A DNA stretch of 64,000 nt. It comes from Lutjanus erythropterus (taxonomy: Eukaryota > Chordata > Actinopteri > Lutjaniformes > Lutjanidae). The notes beneath the pieces were generated by a model, which saw only the letters and a program-made list of their open reading frames with translations, was not told the origin of the DNA and did no database searches. A program made the translations under genes and the position numbers. Where the stretch lies: positions 28,922,298-28,986,297 of the forward strand of contig CM034603.1 of the NCBI GenBank assembly GCA_020091685.1, written 5' to 3'. Positions 11,656 through 25,274 of the stretch are shown here, piece after piece; positions within the stretch are counted from its first letter, which is position 1; each line of letters starts with the position of its first letter.

Positions 11656-13374
11656 CGTTAGAGCATATATAAATCCATTAATCTCTCCTTCTTCTTTTGA
11701 ATTTAACAAAATTTGTTGATCATTCCTAACAAAATATAAGGAATCTTAGCTTCACTGAATATAAAGAACGCACGCAGAATGTCACACATTGAACGCCATT
11801 CATGCACTCGTCTCTTGGACATGCTGTGTGGGAGGTGATGACATTTACAGTGCTTCATGGGACAGTGAGAAAGTATTTCATGCATGTCACTATACTTTGA
11901 GGGAAATGTGACTGTTTCCCATTGTAAGTGCTCGTCAGTTTCATCCCAGTGCCGGGAAACGTTCCCCACACCAGCAGCAGATGTAACAGAGCTTCTTCGC
12001 AGCGGGGTGAACTTTATATTATGTTTCCTTTAATGTGATGCATGTCTGCGCATTGTTTCCATTCTCTGGGAAAAAGATGGTCTCCGAACTCTTATTAGAA
12101 GTGCTCACACACCTCTGAAGTTCCCTTCAGTTTATCCCTGTTCTTCTTCTGCCAAACCAAAAGGTGACTATAGATTTACAGCTGCTGAATAAAAGTGTTT
12201 TTGACATCAAAATGCAAACCATGACAAGCCAAAAGGTCAACACAGTTGCTGTATATCTGGTCTAATCCCCCTGATCTGTACTTAATAAGCAGGTGCTCAT
12301 CTTAAGTATCTTCATCAGTGAGGGTATTTTACTACCGTGGAGTCCTCATTAAAGCAAAGTTAAAACTATCAGCATATGGGCAGAGGTTGATCTAGATCCT
12401 ATGAGGGAGTCTTCCTCTGCCCCATGATACTTTTCTCTAAATTTTAAGCACGTTGGTCCTTGACTATGCATGAGCAGCCTGTATTATTTTATCATTACGC
12501 ACTTGCTGTCACATGCTGGATGGAAAAATCTGCAAATACATAAATATTTCTGTAAGTGTTCCTTCCAGGAATAAAACTGGTAATTAATACTGACAGATTT
12601 ACAATGTAGAAATTTGAAAAAGTGTCTGAAAATTGCGGGTGGGTTGCACAATAACAAGAGCACATTTTTGTAATGGTAAATTTCCATGTTTCGTGTCTGG
12701 ATGACAGTGGAAAATATTGTCCCAGACGCCACTTCAGTATCTACTTTTCTTTCATGTTGGGATCTGGTTTGTCGGGTTGGTCATGGCATGTTGTTTGGGT
12801 ATTTTTTTCCCATGCTCTTTATTTTATTGCTCTGTATTTATAATGTTGCGCCCAGACATTAGCTTCAGAAATCATTGTATTTTTCTGAGTTTTAAGGTAA
12901 TTTGTTGTCACCTTTAGTAGCCCTGAAACTGCAGATTTCTCCTATACTATGTTACACAATAACCATACTTTTCTAAACATTTTTATGAAGTTTTTTTCCT
13001 GTTCACATATTAGCATGTGACATGATTAGAGCCAGATTTTAGATAATCATGTTGTCATGCTGTCTTTGGGCATTGTGGTAGTAAGACAACATACCAAACC
13101 ATACCATTATAGTGACAGTTAAAATCCTCAATATACTACATTCTTTCCTATGAAGTAAAGAGAGGGGGGAAGAAAAGCTCTGCTCATTTCAGCATATTTA
13201 TGTCGATTCTCTAAAGTTTTACAGTGCATTCCTGTCTCTTACTCGCGTGCGTTTTGTCATAGTTCATCATAATAAGCACTAATGAATCTGAGTCTGAAGT
13301 GTGAGTCTAAAATCTGTAACATTTTTGAATTGTGCAGCGTTTTTGACCGAGCTAATGAAGCAATGATGACTTAC
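11656..13374. other. Intergenic stretch, no gene recognised
   Basis: AT-rich, no motif-bearing reading frame. Nothing further identified. Confidence 0.45.
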
Positions 13375-13540
13375 CTCCTGACACGTTCTTTGCAGCAGGT
13401 TTTGGATGTGACTTCTTGCTAACCAGAGGAAGCGATTTATTGTCCACTCTTCTCCACCCCCGCTGCAACTCTTTGCTATCAACTTGTTTTTACCCCCAGC
13501 CAAGATAAATAGCAGCCCTCCTGATGCTCGTATATTTATA
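13375..13540 (-). promoter_or_regulatory. Possible minus-strand TATA promoter and first exon
   Basis: On the minus strand TATAAATATA (13540-13531) is followed by about 130 bases and then the donor AGGAG|GTAAGTC (exon end 13375). This spacing fits a TATA promoter with a start near 13508 and a short leader exon. No downstream partner exon could be identified, so this is a candidate only. Confidence 0.25.
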
Positions 13541-14035
13541 GGTGCAACAACCATATGTGAGAATGTGCAAACATTGTTTACAAAAAGAATTTAAGCTGCC
13601 AAATGTCCTGCCATAATTAGCATGAGACTTGGAGGATGACCAGTTATGCCAGGTGTCATTAACTGAGCTAATTACTACAGTACATGCCTTTTTTTTTAAC
13701 CAAGTGGCATTTTCACTGTGAATATTACTATAAAGACTAAAAAGTTTTTTATTTTAAGTATTTTATTTTAAATATTTAAATTTGTACAACAAGGTGACCC
13801 CAGAATCTGCTGGTGATCACCACAGTCCAAGCCTTGTGCACATACACCCATAGAAAAATGTGTCAACATACAATATTTTGACGTTTGTGGGTCTGCAGTT
13901 CCAGGCTACTGTGATAAAACCCACCAACAATATCTGCAAATCTCACCAGTTACCATGTTTTAGCTTGACTGTTTGGTTTGCAAAAGCCAAAGAATAAAAA
14001 TGATCACTGGTGGTTTTGCAAGGAGCTGTGCTGTA

Positions 14036-14510
14036 CTGGAGTGGGAAGTAACAAAATACAGATACTTTGTTACTGTAGTTTGCAAAGAAGTAGTATTTAT
14101 TTTTTAGAAAACTTTTTACTTTTACACTATCTGTACTTTATACTCTTACATTTTTAAAACTGTCTTGCAGTTTCAGTTTTAATGCATTTGAAAGAAATTA
14201 TTGATTATGTTTATTTTGCACCGTTGCAGGCACCTTCCAAACATCAGGACCATTTTCAACCAATGACACGTAGAAAAGATGTTTCCTTGGTGTATCCATC
14301 GGTTTGTCACAGACAACAATAAGAAAAAGACATAACAAGATGAAACAGACAAGAGAGGGAGACTCGACTGCAGAGAAAATATGAGGTGCTTTTAGCTCTG
14401 CACAGAAACAGCCAGGAGAGATGTCCTTCAGAGGGCATCTTTTTGCTTTTATATTTGATACTGACTATATTTCAGAGCCTGTACTTTTTCAAAAGAAGTT
14501 GAATCTGTAC
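14036..14510. mobile_element. Fish AAGTAC-rich repeat, degraded
   Basis: Starts 'actggagtgggaagtaac', continues with TACTTTGTTACTGTAG and CTGTACTTTATACTC, and closes near CTGTACTTCTGCTTTC. It resembles the teleost hAT-like group seen at 4367 and 29940. Borders approximate. Confidence 0.45.
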
Positions 14511-16109
14511 TTCTGCTTTCATGACCTCAGACTATTTCTTTTGTGGGGGCAGTAACTTCATGTTGTCACTGAGATGTTGTCAGGGCCTCCAGTCTTTCTG
14601 CTAAGCTAACAGTCCTCTGGCTGTAGTCTCATATTTAATGGGCAGATATGAAAGTAGTATCAATCTTCTCATCAAAAAGAAGAAATCAGCTCAACACATT
14701 TCCTAAAATTGACGATTATGGCTCTAAAGTTACCTTTAAGTTTAAAACTTTCCACTGTAATGTTTTAGTCAGAGGTTAGCACCCATCATGGAAACACTTG
14801 GCTTGTATTAGGACAGGCTGCTGACCACATTAGTGTAAATACGTTTTGATGACATCATGCCATTTATAACTTCTGCATGTCTATCTGCGCTCAAACAACC
14901 ACGTTCAGGAACTTAAACCTGAACCCTCACTGCATACTTTCATGTAAATATACAAAAAGCACATTAACTTTTCTCCTTGAACCATATGGTGTATTTAATC
15001 ACACACAGGCTAACTTTGGTGAGGGGAACTGAAACATCGCTGATTGCGTGTTTCCTTGCAGATCTGGAAACTGTTGATTAGGCAGCCTGATGTGATCTGA
15101 AGGGGAGCCACACTATGAGGGCCTGTGAGCAAAATGGAAACTGACAGACGGGTCCAAATAGCACCCGCAGATATCTAACACATGAAATATGTTTAAAGAT
15201 TGACTAAATGTCTGGCTTGTCTGGGGGTTATTAACACAGCCAACGCAAAGCTGACAATTCTCCATTGTGTGAAAAAGTTTTTTTCCATCTCTTTGGAAAC
15301 ATTCATAAATAGGGACAAACTGTTTTCTTATTATTTACATGGAAAATGATAAGATCAGATTAGAGGAAGCTGTTATCAATGTCACAGTCTGCATGTTTAC
15401 TCTGAAATGACTTGGAGCCTGTTTTTATTTTTTTAGTGTAAACTGAATGTGGGTGACTTTGGTGGAGAGCAGATCAGATTAGACAGCGCAGTGTAGATAA
15501 AGCCGGAGTCATTTAAGGGAAAACAAACTGGTGCCATATGGAGGTTTGGTGAATGTGTTCCTGCTAAAGCCCTTGTTGTGTGTTCAGATCTCTTTGATGC
15601 CAGCCACATTATGCACATACAAACAAACTTGTGGGCACACATAAAGTTCATATGTTCATAAAATATAAGCTGTTTCTCTGTCTCCAGTTATCTTTAATGC
15701 ACGCCACAGTTCAGTTTTATGTTTTTGTCAACCACACATTATAGCGAAGGCAACATAAGTGCAGCAATAGTTCGTATACGGTCACACACCTGCTTTCAGA
15801 TTGCTTTCAGATTTTATTTTCAATGTGTCTTCTGTTTTGTTAGACGACATGTTTTGATCAACAAAATGACGTGACAATGATGGGTCAATATGGATGTGGT
15901 CTCGACTCAGACCACCGGTGACGTCTTTAGTACAATACATGGTCTGTTGCGACGCATCTGCTTCAGGACACAACTGTAACAACTGGGAGCTGTTTGCAAC
16001 AAAGTGTGAATTCATCTCTCGACTAAATGTTGGACGAAAAACAGACTCCAGTTGGAGAAGCAGCGGGAGAATAGCCACTTGAAAAATGTCCACTCGAAAA
16101 AAAATCTGA
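14511..16109. other. Intergenic stretch, no gene recognised
   Basis: Open frames of about 100 codons near 15782-16093 (minus) and 60 codons on the plus strand overlap; neither has a recognisable domain or splice context. Confidence 0.4.
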
Positions 16110-16470
16110 ATCAGTTTAAGTGTACTCTATATTTAGAATCTTTTCACTGCTTTACTTTGTCGTCAGAGAGCCTTTTCTGACAGGAAACTGCCATTATATA
16201 AGCCAAATGATGCGTTCTCCAAACCAAAATCCATGGGCGAATTTTACTTTGCAGGGCACAGGAGTTGCTCATCCACTGCTGCCGTGAACAGTCGGTTTGT
16301 CTGTGTTATTGTGTGACTTTGGTGAATCTGGATTTACCCTTGAAAACACCCAAAACACAAAATGATAAAAACAACTGATTGAGGCAGTGATGGACCAGCA
16401 ACTCCTGTGTTCTGCAAGATAAAATTACTGTTTTTACAAAAGGAGTCTAGTCCCAGAGAACATTTTCCCA
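16110..16470. mobile_element. Fold-back repeat, second copy of the 2.2-kb family
   Basis: The left part (TTTTCACTGCTTTACTTTG, then GTCAGAGAGCCTTTTC) matches the arm at 2245-2310. Inside, ACAGGAGTTGCT (16258-16269) and AGCAACTCCTGT (16397-16408) are a perfect 12-bp inverted pair. The right arm is not clearly preserved. Confidence 0.5.
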
Positions 16471-17419
16471 CTGAAAACACACTTGAAGGCATTTATTGAA
16501 TGTTCACATTTAGATAGTATTTCACCAGGATTTGCAAGACTAACATTTTTCATCCTCTGCAATGTGCAAATAATAGTCTCATGGCTTTGGACCCTCAGTA
16601 AGAAACTACATCCAAATCCCTCTCTCTTGCTTCAGTGCGGATATTTCAGAGTAGTCAAAGCTGTAACGAATAGTCTAAAAGCAGTAACCAAAAGTACTTT
16701 TGCGTGCCTGTTAGGCTTCGGCAGCCGTTCCCAAAATGGGGGGATAGTTGAGCTTCTGCAGAGAGGGCATAGATGACCAGGAGAGAAATATAGAGTGAAA
16801 CAAGGTTGATTCAATATGATTCAGGTAGGGAAAATAAACAAACATGCCTTCATACTGACCTTTATTTCACTGAAATTCAACTTGAATCCTCTTTTATTAG
16901 TGTCTTCCCCAATTATTATTAATAATTGATAATAATTGTATGGTGGGGTGTGTGAACTTTTTGGCTTCTAATAGGGGAAATGCAAGAAAAAAGATGGGAA
17001 CCTCTGGGCTACAGCATGATGTGCAATTTCTTTATTTTACATTAAGAATTTCTTCTATTATGATGTCCTGGAAGCTTCCTGTCAGCAGCATAGTTCTATA
17101 TTTATGACCTTTTATATGAAATGTTAAATATGTTCAAATTATGTCTTTGTGTAGATCACATTTCACCTTGGAAAATGCCTTCGCACTAATCATAATCGCA
17201 GCTTAACCTACAGCCGAACGAATTATAAAAATGACCGAACAAATGTGTATTTTGTGATATATTGATGTTGTAACTGCATTTCAGCGAGTTGAAAAGAGGG
17301 GGAAAAGAGGTCTGACACGCTCAGATCCAGTATCAACTAATTTTCAAGAAATCAATGTTGAATCCTGGTTTGGTGCACACAGGGGGGGCTTTGGAGAGAG
17401 CGATATTTAACAGTGGTTA

Positions 17420-17500
17420 CTCATTGGAAAAGGCTGTCTGACAGCAAAGTAAAGCTGTGAAAATATTATAAATACAGTGTACACTTCATTAAATTGATAT
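17420..17500. mobile_element. Half copy of the fold-back repeat
   Basis: GGAAAAGGCTG...CTGACAGCAAAGTAAAGC followed by GTGAAAATATT and TACAGTGTACACTT matches the right-arm orientation of the family seen at 2222-2640. Confidence 0.45.
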
Positions 17501-20500
17501 GAATCTTTTTAGGAGGGCCTTTTCTGCTCAGCTTCCTACACTGGAACTACACCGCAGCTTCTGCAAACTGGAGGAATGCCAACTGCATCTTCTAAAGGTA
17601 ATACACTGACGAAGCACCTCATACAAACCCACTTCAGATAATCCAAACTATCCCTATAATTATGCACTTAGTGTATATACACTGCAATTCACAAAATACA
17701 ATGAACCTGTCATCAGAATGATAATGAATGAGTCCTTAATCATGGGCATGGAATCGGTGAAGCACATTAGCATGTGAGCTAATTGGAACAGACAAGGCCA
17801 GTCAAGCAGCAGTCTGACTGATGGGCTGGTGTCAACAGCTGTTACACAGCTTCCTGCGCAGGCTGATGATGTGGATACCAGTCCTCAGGGTCCGGTCATC
17901 CTGTCACGAGACGCCATGTGGGGAGCTGACCCCCGGGTCCACCGGCTGACGTAACCCAGCGCTGGTCAGGCTTTTTGATCTCAGGGTCAGGGACAAGAAA
18001 CAAGGTGAGAATCAAGAAAGAGACAAACTCAAGCAGATAAAGTTTGGTCACTTCCTGCAAACATTTGTGGCTGATGCATATTTTATATTACAGTGTTAAT
18101 GAAACAAATAGTTATGGTATAGTGTGCATGTAGATGGGGGGACTAACATGAATGTACAGGGCCAGAGTGAAAGAAAAGAAAAGAAACAAGAAGAGAAAAG
18201 ATCAATACATATACAGCAAAGGAAAGAAGGAAAAGAAAAGAAAGAACAAAGTTAAGCTAGCCTTTGACTGACATGCCGCTGGAAACTAGAGGTACTCAGT
18301 TACAGACTGTGACAGTGACAAATAACGCTGTACTCATGTAATCCTGTTCTTTCTGGGGAGTTCTAAATAATCCATGTCCTGTCTGTAGTAATACAATTCA
18401 AACACAAACATGGAAAACATGAGGTCATACGAATCAACGCTTTCTAAAACTCTGACAAAAAGGAAATTATTTCAGCTTCGCCAGGAGCTACCCTTCACCT
18501 GATTCTTCGTGGGTCAAGAAAGATTTGTTTTCAAAGCTCGCGGACTTCACTTCCTAGAGCACTGGTGGTCCCACAAGTAAGTATAATCACAGATGTGTCT
18601 GTATCCCCCTCCTCTGTCTGTTTCTTTCTCTTTTTCTCTTTGCCTCCGACATGACCGGACTCATTAGAATTTTGACAAAACACAGACCAGCTTATGTTTT
18701 TTATTTTCTTTTATTTTTTTTTATTATGCATCAGACATTTCATTTACACAGATAGTGGAGCTGCTCTTTAATCTGAGAGGCTGAGTTGTTGGTTTTATAA
18801 AATCCTCCCGTCAGTAGACCATAAGTAACTGCAGCATATATCTGCAGATGGGACTCATCATTTTTACTTGACCCAAAAGACTCAGTTCCAAGTCTTCCAA
18901 TATTGTGATTGATAATATTGAGTAGGTAATATATCTGCCAGGACGAGAAAATGATAAAACAGATGCTGTGAGACAATCATGAATACGACTGATGGCCACA
19001 CTGTCCTGCTTTAAAAACTGAATGTGTTTGATGGGAACAATTTTCCAAATATTAAAAATGAAGAGACTTTGTATTTGAGTTTCATTTTTAAAACATAAAT
19101 GAAACCTTTAAAGTAAGACATTTATCAAATGGTTTCATTAGTGTAGTCTAGGAAAGGATGAAATGTATTATAAATACTATACTTTACTATAAATTAGACT
19201 TAAATTTTACCACATTCTGCATTCTTATAGCCTTTGCTGTTATGAAGCTCTTATAACCTAAATAGAAACTTTTTATTTGATGATCAAGGTAACAAAAGGT
19301 AAAAAAGTTAAGTTTTCTCATCTGGTCAAAACCTTTACCTTATATTGATATAAAATATGTCGATTCAACTACATTATGATGTGTACAGTGTACAATTTAA
19401 TATTGTAACAGTCTCAGCAGACCTGATGATATTATTCATTTCACAGTATCCATTAATACGATTAGTATCCTTACCCTCACCAAATGACATTTTTATTCAT
19501 TTGTAAACATCAGGCATAACAATCCTATTTCCAGGAAAGACCGTCTCCTTTCCACTCTTAAATAAACATGCCTTTGGCTAAATTCATTAAAGCAAAGAGG
19601 ATTTTCTTTGAAATGTGTGATATAGCTATTTGGTTGTATTTGTGGGTGCATTTGTTTGCCTTAAATGCACGTATGAACTTATTCATCACGGACATGAGTG
19701 CACTTATACCTGCATGCCATAAATTTGACCTCACTCGTTCTTTCTTTCTCTTTTCTTTCTCTCTCCTGAGGGAATGTGAGACATTCCTGAGGTCTGGAAA
19801 GCAGAGACCTCTGAGTCACTCAGGTCATGGCATCTTGCTAAATGAGCTGTATCTGCTTCAAATGGACACTGATTACTAAGAGGAGAGGGAGTTCCCGTGC
19901 TGACGTGTCAGTGAAGGTATCGCAACGGCTGAAGACTGCTGATTCAGTGTCTGAAATCTAATGTCAATGTGTATGCTTGAGGTATAACCAAATAATAAGA
20001 CTGTTTTGAATCAATAAGAAAAGATAAACCTTTACTGAGCCCCGGCAGGGAAATTTGGTTTAAATGTAATATAAAAGCAAACACAGCAGAGCCACATTTT
20101 GACAGTATTTGTTTCAATAGTGTGTTTAGTTACAAAGTGCTGGAAGGCCTGAAAGCTTTTCCTCTTCTAATTTTGCTGTCTCAGTTTCTCCCAAGGCGCA
20201 CATATACAGTGTTTAAATATACTTGCAGGACTGCACGAGTTTTCCATGATCAAAAATCCGGTCTGAATGGTTTGCTTTGTCAATGATTTAATGATTCAAT
20301 GATTTGAAGTACCTTTAAATACTGTAACATGTGCTTGGGCCTTTTCATTTGGCAAAAAGGTTTGTCAGAGACGTCCGGAATAAAATAATGGTCCAGTTGA
20401 AGGCTTGAAAACTTGTGGCTCCGCTTGTGAAGTTTACGACATCTCAAGGAGAGAGAGTTATTTATTTTACCCAACCAGAGAAATACAGGAAATGTCTCAC

Positions 20501-20780
20501 TGTTACATTTTTCCTCTTTAGTTTGCACCAGGTACGTATGCATTAGATTATGGTTTCATAGAATGAGTGGAGTATTTAAAATGAACTGTAAGCACTGCAC
20601 CACATTTGTATAGACTGGCCTTTCAAGACATAACACTTGAACACTTTCTCTGCATTAAGCGACTATATGTATTTGGTGTAGATAAAAATAGGCACAAACT
20701 AAACTAAAGTGAAGACAAATATACAGCACTGCTGGACTCGGGAGGGGGTTGCCGGTGGGTAGAAAGGCCTAAAACATTAA
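17501..20780. other. Intergenic stretch
   Basis: A GC-richer patch at 17778-17954 is open in one frame for 58 codons without an early ATG. A purine-rich GAAAA run lies at 18165-18250. No recognised gene. Confidence 0.4.
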
Positions 20781-21236
20781 GCACCCTATTAGACGCCCTT
20801 CCAGTGGAGAAAATGTGGCGAGGTGCCTTATAAAGTACCCTTCAGGTGGAGAAAACATGGCGAATTGCCCTCTAAAGCAGAGGGGAGGGGAAAGTATGAT
20901 GAAGTGCTCAGTGATGTGCCCTTCTGGAGGAGAAAATGTGGTGAAGCACCCTCTAAAGTACGCTTCCAGCGGAGAAAATCTGTTTGAGTGCCCTCTGAAG
21001 CACGCTTTAGTGCTTTCTGAAGTGCCCTTCCAGAAGAAAAAGTGTAGTGAAATGCCCACTAAAGTGCCCTTCTGAAGGAGGAAATGTGATGAAGCACCCT
21101 GTAATGTGCCCCTCCAGTGGAGAAAACGAGGTAATGTGCCCTCGAAAGTGCCCTTCCAGAGGACAAACTATGATAAAGTGCCCTCGAAAGTGCTCTTCCA
21201 GTGGAGAAAATGTGGCAAATTGCCATACAGTCTCCA
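20781..21236. repeat. 42-bp minisatellite, about 11 diverged copies
   Basis: Units start CCCTTCCAGTGGAGAAAATG and end near CCTCTAAAGTG; most are exactly 42 bases, some shortened. Because 42 is a multiple of three, frames stay open on both strands (plus: repeated CPSGGENV / CPLK; minus: repeated PLEGHFRGHF and FSPLEGH). I see no splice sites, promoter or known domain, so a tandem repeat rather than a gene is the likelier reading. Confidence 0.85.
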
Positions 21237-23759
21237 TGCTGGTAAATTATTTCATGTCTTCATGTCTCTAAATGGTTAAACAGCTAATAGTTCCCTGTGT
21301 GTTTTTCCATACAGAGGTGTAGTAGTTGTTGTAAATCATTTAAATCGGATGATAAAACAATCTTAATCTAAATCAGTGATTAGAATTGTTTCACAATAAA
21401 TGCATTAGTCCACCACTGATCAACAGTATCTCTTTATAGTCTTTCTATATGAATAAAACTTTTTGTAGACTGATCCAACATGAAAGGAATCTCTTCTACA
21501 ACACAGAATTTCACAGTATTTATCTGCTGCTTGTTTCATCATCTTGTTTTTCAGAATTTTCGGCAATATTAATATAGAGCCCTTCAAACAATAACAGACT
21601 GAATTCATTTGTCCCAACAAACAGATAAAAGAGGAAGAAAAATGTGTCCCGATATGGATAATAGCTGGAGTCATTATTTCACATTTATGAAAATAAACAA
21701 AAATGTTCTTTGAAATTATGACTTGGTTATATAAATTTTATAATACGTGAATCATTGCCAGGCTATCCAGTGAATACTGGGAAATTCCAAAGAGGCATGA
21801 CACCTCTGTTCCCTCTTCCAAATTCCATCACATTATGGCGCCATATAATATTATGTTATGGTATAGCGATATGAGGAACACTGTGTTTTGGCAGCTGGAG
21901 ATGACTGCGCTCAAAACTGATTTCAAATATTTGAACTACCAGAGGAATCCATGCTGAGATGTGATGCTATACTCTAACCATGACCTCGGGGTCACATTTT
22001 CTCAAAGGTAAATTTTATTAATACATATTTCTCTAATACTTTGCTCCTGACTGTGTGTGATTATGTGGGCTATGTATGATTTATGTTTGCAGGACGGTCA
22101 TGGTGTGCTCAGTCGGGTCAGAAGTGGGACAGCCCACCCACTCAGAAGCACAACAACGTGTTTATTGTTTACAAGATGAATTGTGCCAATAAAGATGTCA
22201 ACCTGATTAGAGGTGGCAGACACGGTCGTGTTTACTTCGGAGTTTGGACTTGTTACTCCTGAAACGCGTGTGTCTTTCCCTGCATCTGCACACTATTCAC
22301 TAATACAGATGCCATATAAGAAAAAACACATTTACATTAGCAATGAATATTCTTCTTAAATTCAAATTTTGTCTAAATCAGACACTCCCATATGGACTGA
22401 CAGCATGCAGTCCTGTCAGATTTTCATCTCCATGTGGTATGATGGAGATCTAACGTTTGGTCAGCCAGAAGAATCTTGTTTACTATAATCACCTTGTTTA
22501 GTGTGGGATGAAAGAATGTCTAAACTGCTACAGCAGAAGGCAGAGATGATGAACACCAGAAATGTTAGCCGGTCGGCGATGTCTGTCTGTCTGGTGCTTA
22601 TTAGAGGAAACAGATAGTTTTCCCTCAGTTTGCCAGCGTCAGAGATTTACAACCACTGAACATGTTTCTTTCATGTAGTTTTAAATTCTGCTGGTGTTTC
22701 AGGACTAAAGTGAAACGAGTGTACGCGACCATGTTCACAGCGCTGCTTTCATTTTTATGGATGAGGCCACTTGTGCGCTGTGTCACTGAGTCATCTGAAC
22801 TTACCTCAGGAACAGATCAGTTTTATATTGCACGGCTTTGTTCCTGAATCTCCCAAGTCTTTGCCAGGATCCAGCCTGAGGTCTTGATCCCCTGTACGGC
22901 ACTCCAACCGCACTGCTATTAAGACACTGTCTACATGACACCTTTGTATTCAATTGTTGCTCTGATGCCTGTTTAAAAGAGGCTGTGTTGTTGTTCTACT
23001 GGCAAATTTTGTATTATCCACTTAAAATGTCTAAAAGTTCAGGTAGATTTTCTCACCAGTGGTCCCTCAACAGGTCAGGTTGAAGAGCTGTTACTGTGGG
23101 AAAGACACCTTGTTCAAAGGGGTGTTGTGACAAGGATGTTGCCTCTTAAAACTAGGCCTGCTTTTCCAGTTAATTGTTTATATCACATGTTCTCATAGCT
23201 GCCATACTTTGTCTTTAATTTGTCTATAATACGGTTGACCAGCATGCGATAGACCTTTTCCACAGCAGCCGTTTTGACATGAAATAGTGGGGTAAACACA
23301 GGTGTCACCAGTGATACTGACAAGGCTCCATTCAGGTCAAACAGAGTCAGAGTCGATGTTAGCTCACTGGAAAGAGTCTGCTACACTAAATGGAACAGGA
23401 CCTTGATTAGTGCCACCTGTGTTTGTGATGTGTTTGCATTGTCTTTTCATTGTGGATGTCGTAGAAGCTAATTACGTCGTGGTTGGGGTTAGTTAAAGGT
23501 CATGCTTTGGGTTAAAATGATCACTGTTGTGAGAGCTTTTGTGGTTCTGGGGTTCCCTTTTAGACATGTCTGTGCTGACCCTGCTATTTCAAGTTAATAC
23601 GGCTGCCGTGAAAAAGGGTCATAAACTAATAAATTTCCCTGTGTGCTACAGCAGTGTGAGGTAACAGCGTAATGATGTAGCTAGACATGGCAGTAACATG
23701 CTGTATTTCCTAATTCCTACGGTGTTGGTAGGAATTGCTCTTAGTGTTCACCGGCTTAA

Positions 23760-23885
23760 AGGTGCAGTAAGTGATACTAGAGAAAGATAACTGTTGAGTC
23801 TCATTCCCAAATTGGCAAAAATACCATTTTGGGTTGGGAACCACCAACCCAAAGCGTCAGTACCTGGGGATGAGACTCAGCTATC
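23760..23885. repeat. Nested hairpin, probable short MITE remnant
   Basis: Outer pair GAGTCTCATTCCC (23796-23808) and GGGGATGAGACTC (23866-23878) encloses an inner perfect 10-bp stem TTTGGGTTGG / CCAACCCAAA (23828-23837, 23844-23853). It is preceded by AAAGGTGCAGTAAGTGAT, text that resembles ends of small fish inverted-repeat elements. Confidence 0.5.
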
Positions 23886-25274
23886 GACTATCTTGCCTGA
23901 AGCCTGAAAACAGAGCCAAGTGGAGGAGCAGAAGTTTAGTTTTTGCAGCCACATGAAAATAAAGTTTAAAATATTCAAACTTGCAGCTGATAATCACACA
24001 CTACAGGAGAAGGGATGAAGAATGATTATGTGATAGCTGCATGTGGCTTCTGTCCATAACTGCTGCAAAAATACTGCATTATCCTGCCTGATTTTACAGA
24101 AGCCTACTGCTAGTGTTTGTTTTGGCTCGGTGTTAAGGAAGACAAGTATATTACTGAGAGAATTTGGCTGTATTTTTACAACAATTTATTATAGAGGAGA
24201 GCCTGACGCTTATATAATTTAATGATAAAGAGTCTCATTGCTTACTCCAATCAAGTTGTTTAAGGTCTGATAAAAGCAGTAAGGTATTTTTTGCCAGCTA
24301 ACACAAAGCTTTATTCTTGCTTGCAGAACCTGGCAGTTTTGGCATTTATCATACATTTTTACAGCATAAGAAAACTGAAGAAGGTCACCTTTCAGATCCT
24401 CTGAAGCCTTTGACATCTCTATGCTGTGGAGGTTAAAGAAATTACAGGGGGAATGATTTTTGCCCGTCTGGTGATTTTGGAGCAGCCACCTCAGGGCTTT
24501 GAACTACAAGCCAAAACCAACTGAGGGCCAAAAAGCAGTTTAACTATGATATAGTGCTGCTGTCAAATGACAATGCTGTATTTCCCTAAATCTCAAAAAC
24601 TGAACTAAAACATTTTTTCCAGCTTGGCAACCATGTTATTTTACAATTACAGTGATTTGAAAAGATACTAACATTTCGACCTCAAGTAAAATGAGGAAAT
24701 TGTTGTGTCATGCAACAAAAACAGACACTTCAAGAGTCAATTACAGTGGTTGTTGTGTTCTTCTAATGACTTTCTATTTATTCGGTGTTAGCTTTGAAAA
24801 TACCACTGTCTGCAAGCTACACTGATGCACTTCATCTATTGTCATGTTTCATTTAATTCAGCGCTCAGAGGCCTGCACAAATTTCCCAGCCTGCTTCATG
24901 ATGTTGCTCTTTATAGAGGAAGCACTGCCTGCAGTTTGTCATGTGTTAATATTTATCCAAGAACGCACCCCCTCAAGGCTGCAGAATAATGAGGATTGTT
25001 TAAGAAAACTTAAATGGATTTTGCGGCTATTGTTAAATGTGTTCCTATATAAACTGTTTAAGACAGTGCGCTGCTGAACCATGTGCTTAAAGAGGACCAC
25101 AGTGCACAGTTTTATATATGTAAGAGTTTTATTGTCGGGGTCATGTCAGGTGAGAAAAGATGGTTTAAAGAATAGGATGTCAGTCAGACATAAGGCTCAG
25201 ATTCAGTATGAAGACAGACCCCACTCCTTTGGTGGAGTGGTGAGAAAATATGAGTTTATTCTCATAGAACAACA

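Noticed and set aside
20769-21271. Four overlapping periodic open frames on both strands
   Set aside because: Explained by the 42-bp minisatellite; not called as genes, though kept as a finding.
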